64,000 nucleotides of DNA from contig PJFC01000005.1 in NCBI GenBank assembly GCA_003574885.1, positions 287,602 to 351,601 on the forward strand. The letters are read 5' to 3'. This DNA is from Geobacter sp. Its GTDB lineage: Bacteria; Desulfobacterota; Desulfuromonadia; Geobacterales; Geobacteraceae. Below are positions 62,709 through 64,000 of this stretch, one piece after another (positions within the stretch are counted from its first letter, which is position 1; every line of letters starts with the position of its first letter). The notes under the pieces were generated by a model, which searched no databases, was not told where the DNA came from, and saw nothing but the letters and a program-made list of their open reading frames with translations. The position numbers and the translations under genes are program-made.

Positions 62709-63161
62709 ATGACAGGCTATTCCCAGGATCGACTCTGCCGGGAAATCATTGACGGTTGCAGCGAGGCGGTAATATTTTCCGACCGGGAGGGGATTATCCG
62801 GCTCTGGAACAACGGAGCTGAAAAACTGTTCGGCTTCAGCCGGGAGGAGGCCATCGGCCAATCTCTGGACATCATCATCCCGGACAAGCTGCGAGGAAGA
62901 CATTGGGACGGCTATCACCGGGTGATGGGTACGGGGGAGACCCGTTATGCAACGGAGCTTCTCACTGCACCGGCACTCTGCAAGGACGGTCGCCGGCTTT
63001 CGACCGAGTTTTCCATGGTGCTGGTGCGCGATGACGACGGGACAGTGCAGGGGGCTGCAGCGGTCATACGGGACGTGACGGTCCGCTGGGAACGGGAAAA
63101 AACACTCAAGGAGCGGCTGGCTGTTCTGGAAACCAGGGGAGTGCAGGCCACATCCGCATAA
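62709..63161 (+). CDS. Single PAS-domain sensor protein
   Basis: 150 aa. One PAS/PAC domain (about residues 10-130): IFSDREGIIRLWNNGAEKLF, FSREEAIGQSLDIIIPDKLR, DGRRLSTEFSMVLVRDDDG, GAAAVIRDVTVRWEREKTLK, then a short helix and no output domain. It must act through partners. Similar stand-alone PAS proteins bind heme or flavin; the ligand here is unknown. Follows an HcpR-type box and is 43 bp from a cupin gene. Confidence 0.85.
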   Translation: MTGYSQDRLCREIIDGCSEAVIFSDREGIIRLWNNGAEKLFGFSREEAIGQSLDIIIPDKLRGRHWDGYHRVMGTGETRYATELLTAPALCKDGRRLSTEFSMVLVRDDDGTVQGAAAVIRDVTVRWEREKTLKERLAVLETRGVQATSA

Positions 63162-63204
63162 CAACGACCACCGGCAAGCCGGATCACGGAAAGGAAGGGC
63201 GACT

Positions 63205-63537
63205 ATGAGCGAGGAAACAACAAATCTGACTGGCCAGGTGCTGACCATGACCGAACTGATCTCCTATCAGGAGGGGTCAGTGGTGAGCCGCACTCTCATC
63301 GACAAGAAAATCGGTACACTTACCCTGTTCGCCTTCGGCGCCGGGCAGGGGCTGTCCGAGCATACGGCCCCTTATGACGCCGTCGTCCAGATCGTTGACG
63401 GTGAAGCGGACATCACCATCGCCGGAACGGTCCACCATCTCGCGGCGGGGCAGATGATCATCATGCCGGCCAACCAGCCCCATTCACTGCGGTCAGATCA
63501 GCGTTTCAAGATGCTTCTCGTGATGATACGCGCCTGA
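63205..63537 (+). CDS. Small cupin-domain protein
   Basis: 110 aa single cupin barrel. Metal-site pattern is partly intact: GLSEHTAPYDAVVQIVDGEA supplies a His, and GQMIIMPANQPHSLRSDQRF a Pro-x-His at the second motif. Cupins of this size often bind small ligands without catalysis. Shares a transcript with the PAS gene. A terminator follows. Confidence 0.85.
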   Translation: MSEETTNLTGQVLTMTELISYQEGSVVSRTLIDKKIGTLTLFAFGAGQGLSEHTAPYDAVVQIVDGEADITIAGTVHHLAAGQMIIMPANQPHSLRSDQRFKMLLVMIRA

Positions 63538-63614
63538 ACTTACGGACTTCTGCTTCAGAAAAATGCTTGGGCAGGCAATGATTTTTTGCCCAAAACAGGT
63601 TATTTGACGCTAAA

Positions 63615-63655
63615 ACCGCCTTTCCGGGAAAACTCCGGGAAGGCGGTTTTTTTTG
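63615..63655 (+). terminator. Intrinsic terminator of the PAS-cupin unit
   Basis: ACCGCCTTTCCGG and CCGGGAAGGCGGT stem (one wobble) followed by T8. Confidence 0.88.
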
Positions 63656-63718
63656 TATGGCTTATCTGTTGCAGGATTAGTGGGCGCAAACAGTCGGTAA
63701 TCATTGCAGTAAATTTAA

Positions 63719-63734
63719 TGGCACGCAAATTGCT
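63719..63734 (+). promoter_or_regulatory. Sigma-54 (RpoN) -24/-12 promoter
   Basis: TGGCACG-CAAA-TTGCT matches the consensus TGGCACG-N4-TTGCW exactly. The transcript would start near 63746 and run into the truncated exported-protein gene, needing an enhancer-binding activator not present in this window. Confidence 0.7.
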
Positions 63735-63915
63735 ACTAAGTATGGGGTTTTCTTGCCTTTGCCCGGTGCGTGTTATGGTGGTTTGTGTCAAAAACAGATA
63801 TGATTTGGCATGGTTCATATGTTCTATGATTAATTAATAGCTTCTAGGCAATAGCCGTCATAGCACGAGCACGACAGGTTATATAGCTAATATAAAACCG
63901 TACAGGAGCCAGACC

Positions 63916-64000
63916 ATGAAAAGACGCTGTGCATACATCATTGGGCCGATGATGCTGGTCCTGCTGGTTGCGACAGCAGTCTTTGCAGTCGACTATCCCC
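63916..64000 (+). CDS. Exported protein, N-terminus only (cut by window end)
   Basis: Begins MKRRCAYIIGPMMLVLLVAT with a good CAGGAG site; the rest of a Sec signal ends near VFAVDYP. At least 28 residues are visible before the edge. The class cannot be told. Its sigma-54-type promoter suggests regulated expression. Confidence 0.65.
   Translation, partial: MKRRCAYIIGPMMLVLLVATAVFAVDYP

Larger units (their letters stand above)
63538..63915. other. 378-bp spacer: terminator, sigma-54 promoter, long leader
   Basis: A terminator (63615-63655) ends the cupin transcript; a sigma-54-type promoter follows at 63719. The leader to 63916 is AT-rich with no recognised riboswitch. A short frame at 63586-63837 crosses these elements and is not called. 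Confidence 0.55.

Overview
This window looks like chromosomal DNA of a Geobacter-type metal-reducing bacterium (Desulfuromonadales/Geobacterales). The strongest pointers are a gene pair matching the soluble NADPH:Fe(III) reductase SfrB/SfrA described in Geobacter, an octaheme nitrite-reductase-type cytochrome, acetate-type sodium/solute symport genes, many c-di-GMP and response-regulator proteins, and FNR/HcpR-like TTGAC-N4-GTCAA sites. GC content is moderate to high and genes are dense on both strands. No rRNA, tRNA, CRISPR array, transposase or prophage was recognised, so this reads as core chromosome with small dispersed palindromic repeats in the spacers.

Layout. 0-5.3 kb: folE2, queC (7-deazaguanine/folate), a DEAD-box helicase, then trmB and truD (tRNA modification). 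5.4-9.8 kb: a DUF4212 + sodium/solute symporter pair with a catalytically degenerate DUF294 nucleotidyltransferase, a TIM-barrel isomerase-like protein and a universal stress protein. 10.2-12.9 kb: IclR regulator, coaE, M29 aminopeptidase. 13.1-17.8 kb: sfrB-sfrA. 17.9-25.4 kb, minus strand: a receiver/J-like/TPR protein, mltG, plsY, a MauE/DoxX-like plus rhodanese pair, two tandem AI-2E-family permeases and a UPF0158 protein. 25.5-32.5 kb: LpxH-like hydrolase, Cys-cluster protein, penicillin-binding protein, BrkB-like membrane protein, YtxH/DUF948 pair and sucCD.

33.2-40.2 kb, plus strand: dapF, HIT protein, nfo, macro-domain protein, dtd, a TIGR02757 protein, a PabB-PabC fusion, a beta-hydroxyacid dehydrogenase and an unlisted 56-aa membrane protein, many with ATGA/GTGA overlaps. 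40.3-46.1 kb: two diguanylate cyclases flank typA, a bamD-like gene and a small lipoprotein gene. 46.2-47.9 kb: the octaheme cytochrome. 48.3-53.8 kb, minus strand: folA, PAP2 phosphatase, mutS2, a GGQ release-factor-like protein, bactofilin and an M23 peptidase. 54-59.2 kb: pgi, an ArsS-like radical SAM protein, a TVP38 protein and a flavin disulfide oxidoreductase. 59.3-64 kb: MaoC-like protein, a secreted Cys-rich protein, metY-type sulfhydrylase, small proteins, a PAS protein and a cupin, ending in a truncated secreted protein behind a sigma-54-type promoter.

The most notable signals are: (1) a near-identical HcpR/FNR-type palindrome upstream of both the octaheme nitrite reductase and the PAS-cupin pair, with the same site-to-promoter spacing; (2) the octaheme cytochrome's CxxCK heme 4 and Tyr-x-Cys motif; (3) loss of both catalytic Asp residues in the DUF294 protein beside the symporter; (4) an exported protein with 12 Cys and no heme motif; (5) several palindromic spacer repeats, including a 141-bp one that contains the stop codon of a penicillin-binding protein gene; (6) a canonical sigma-54 promoter near the right edge. 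I did not find a clear, self-contained new defence or mobile system.
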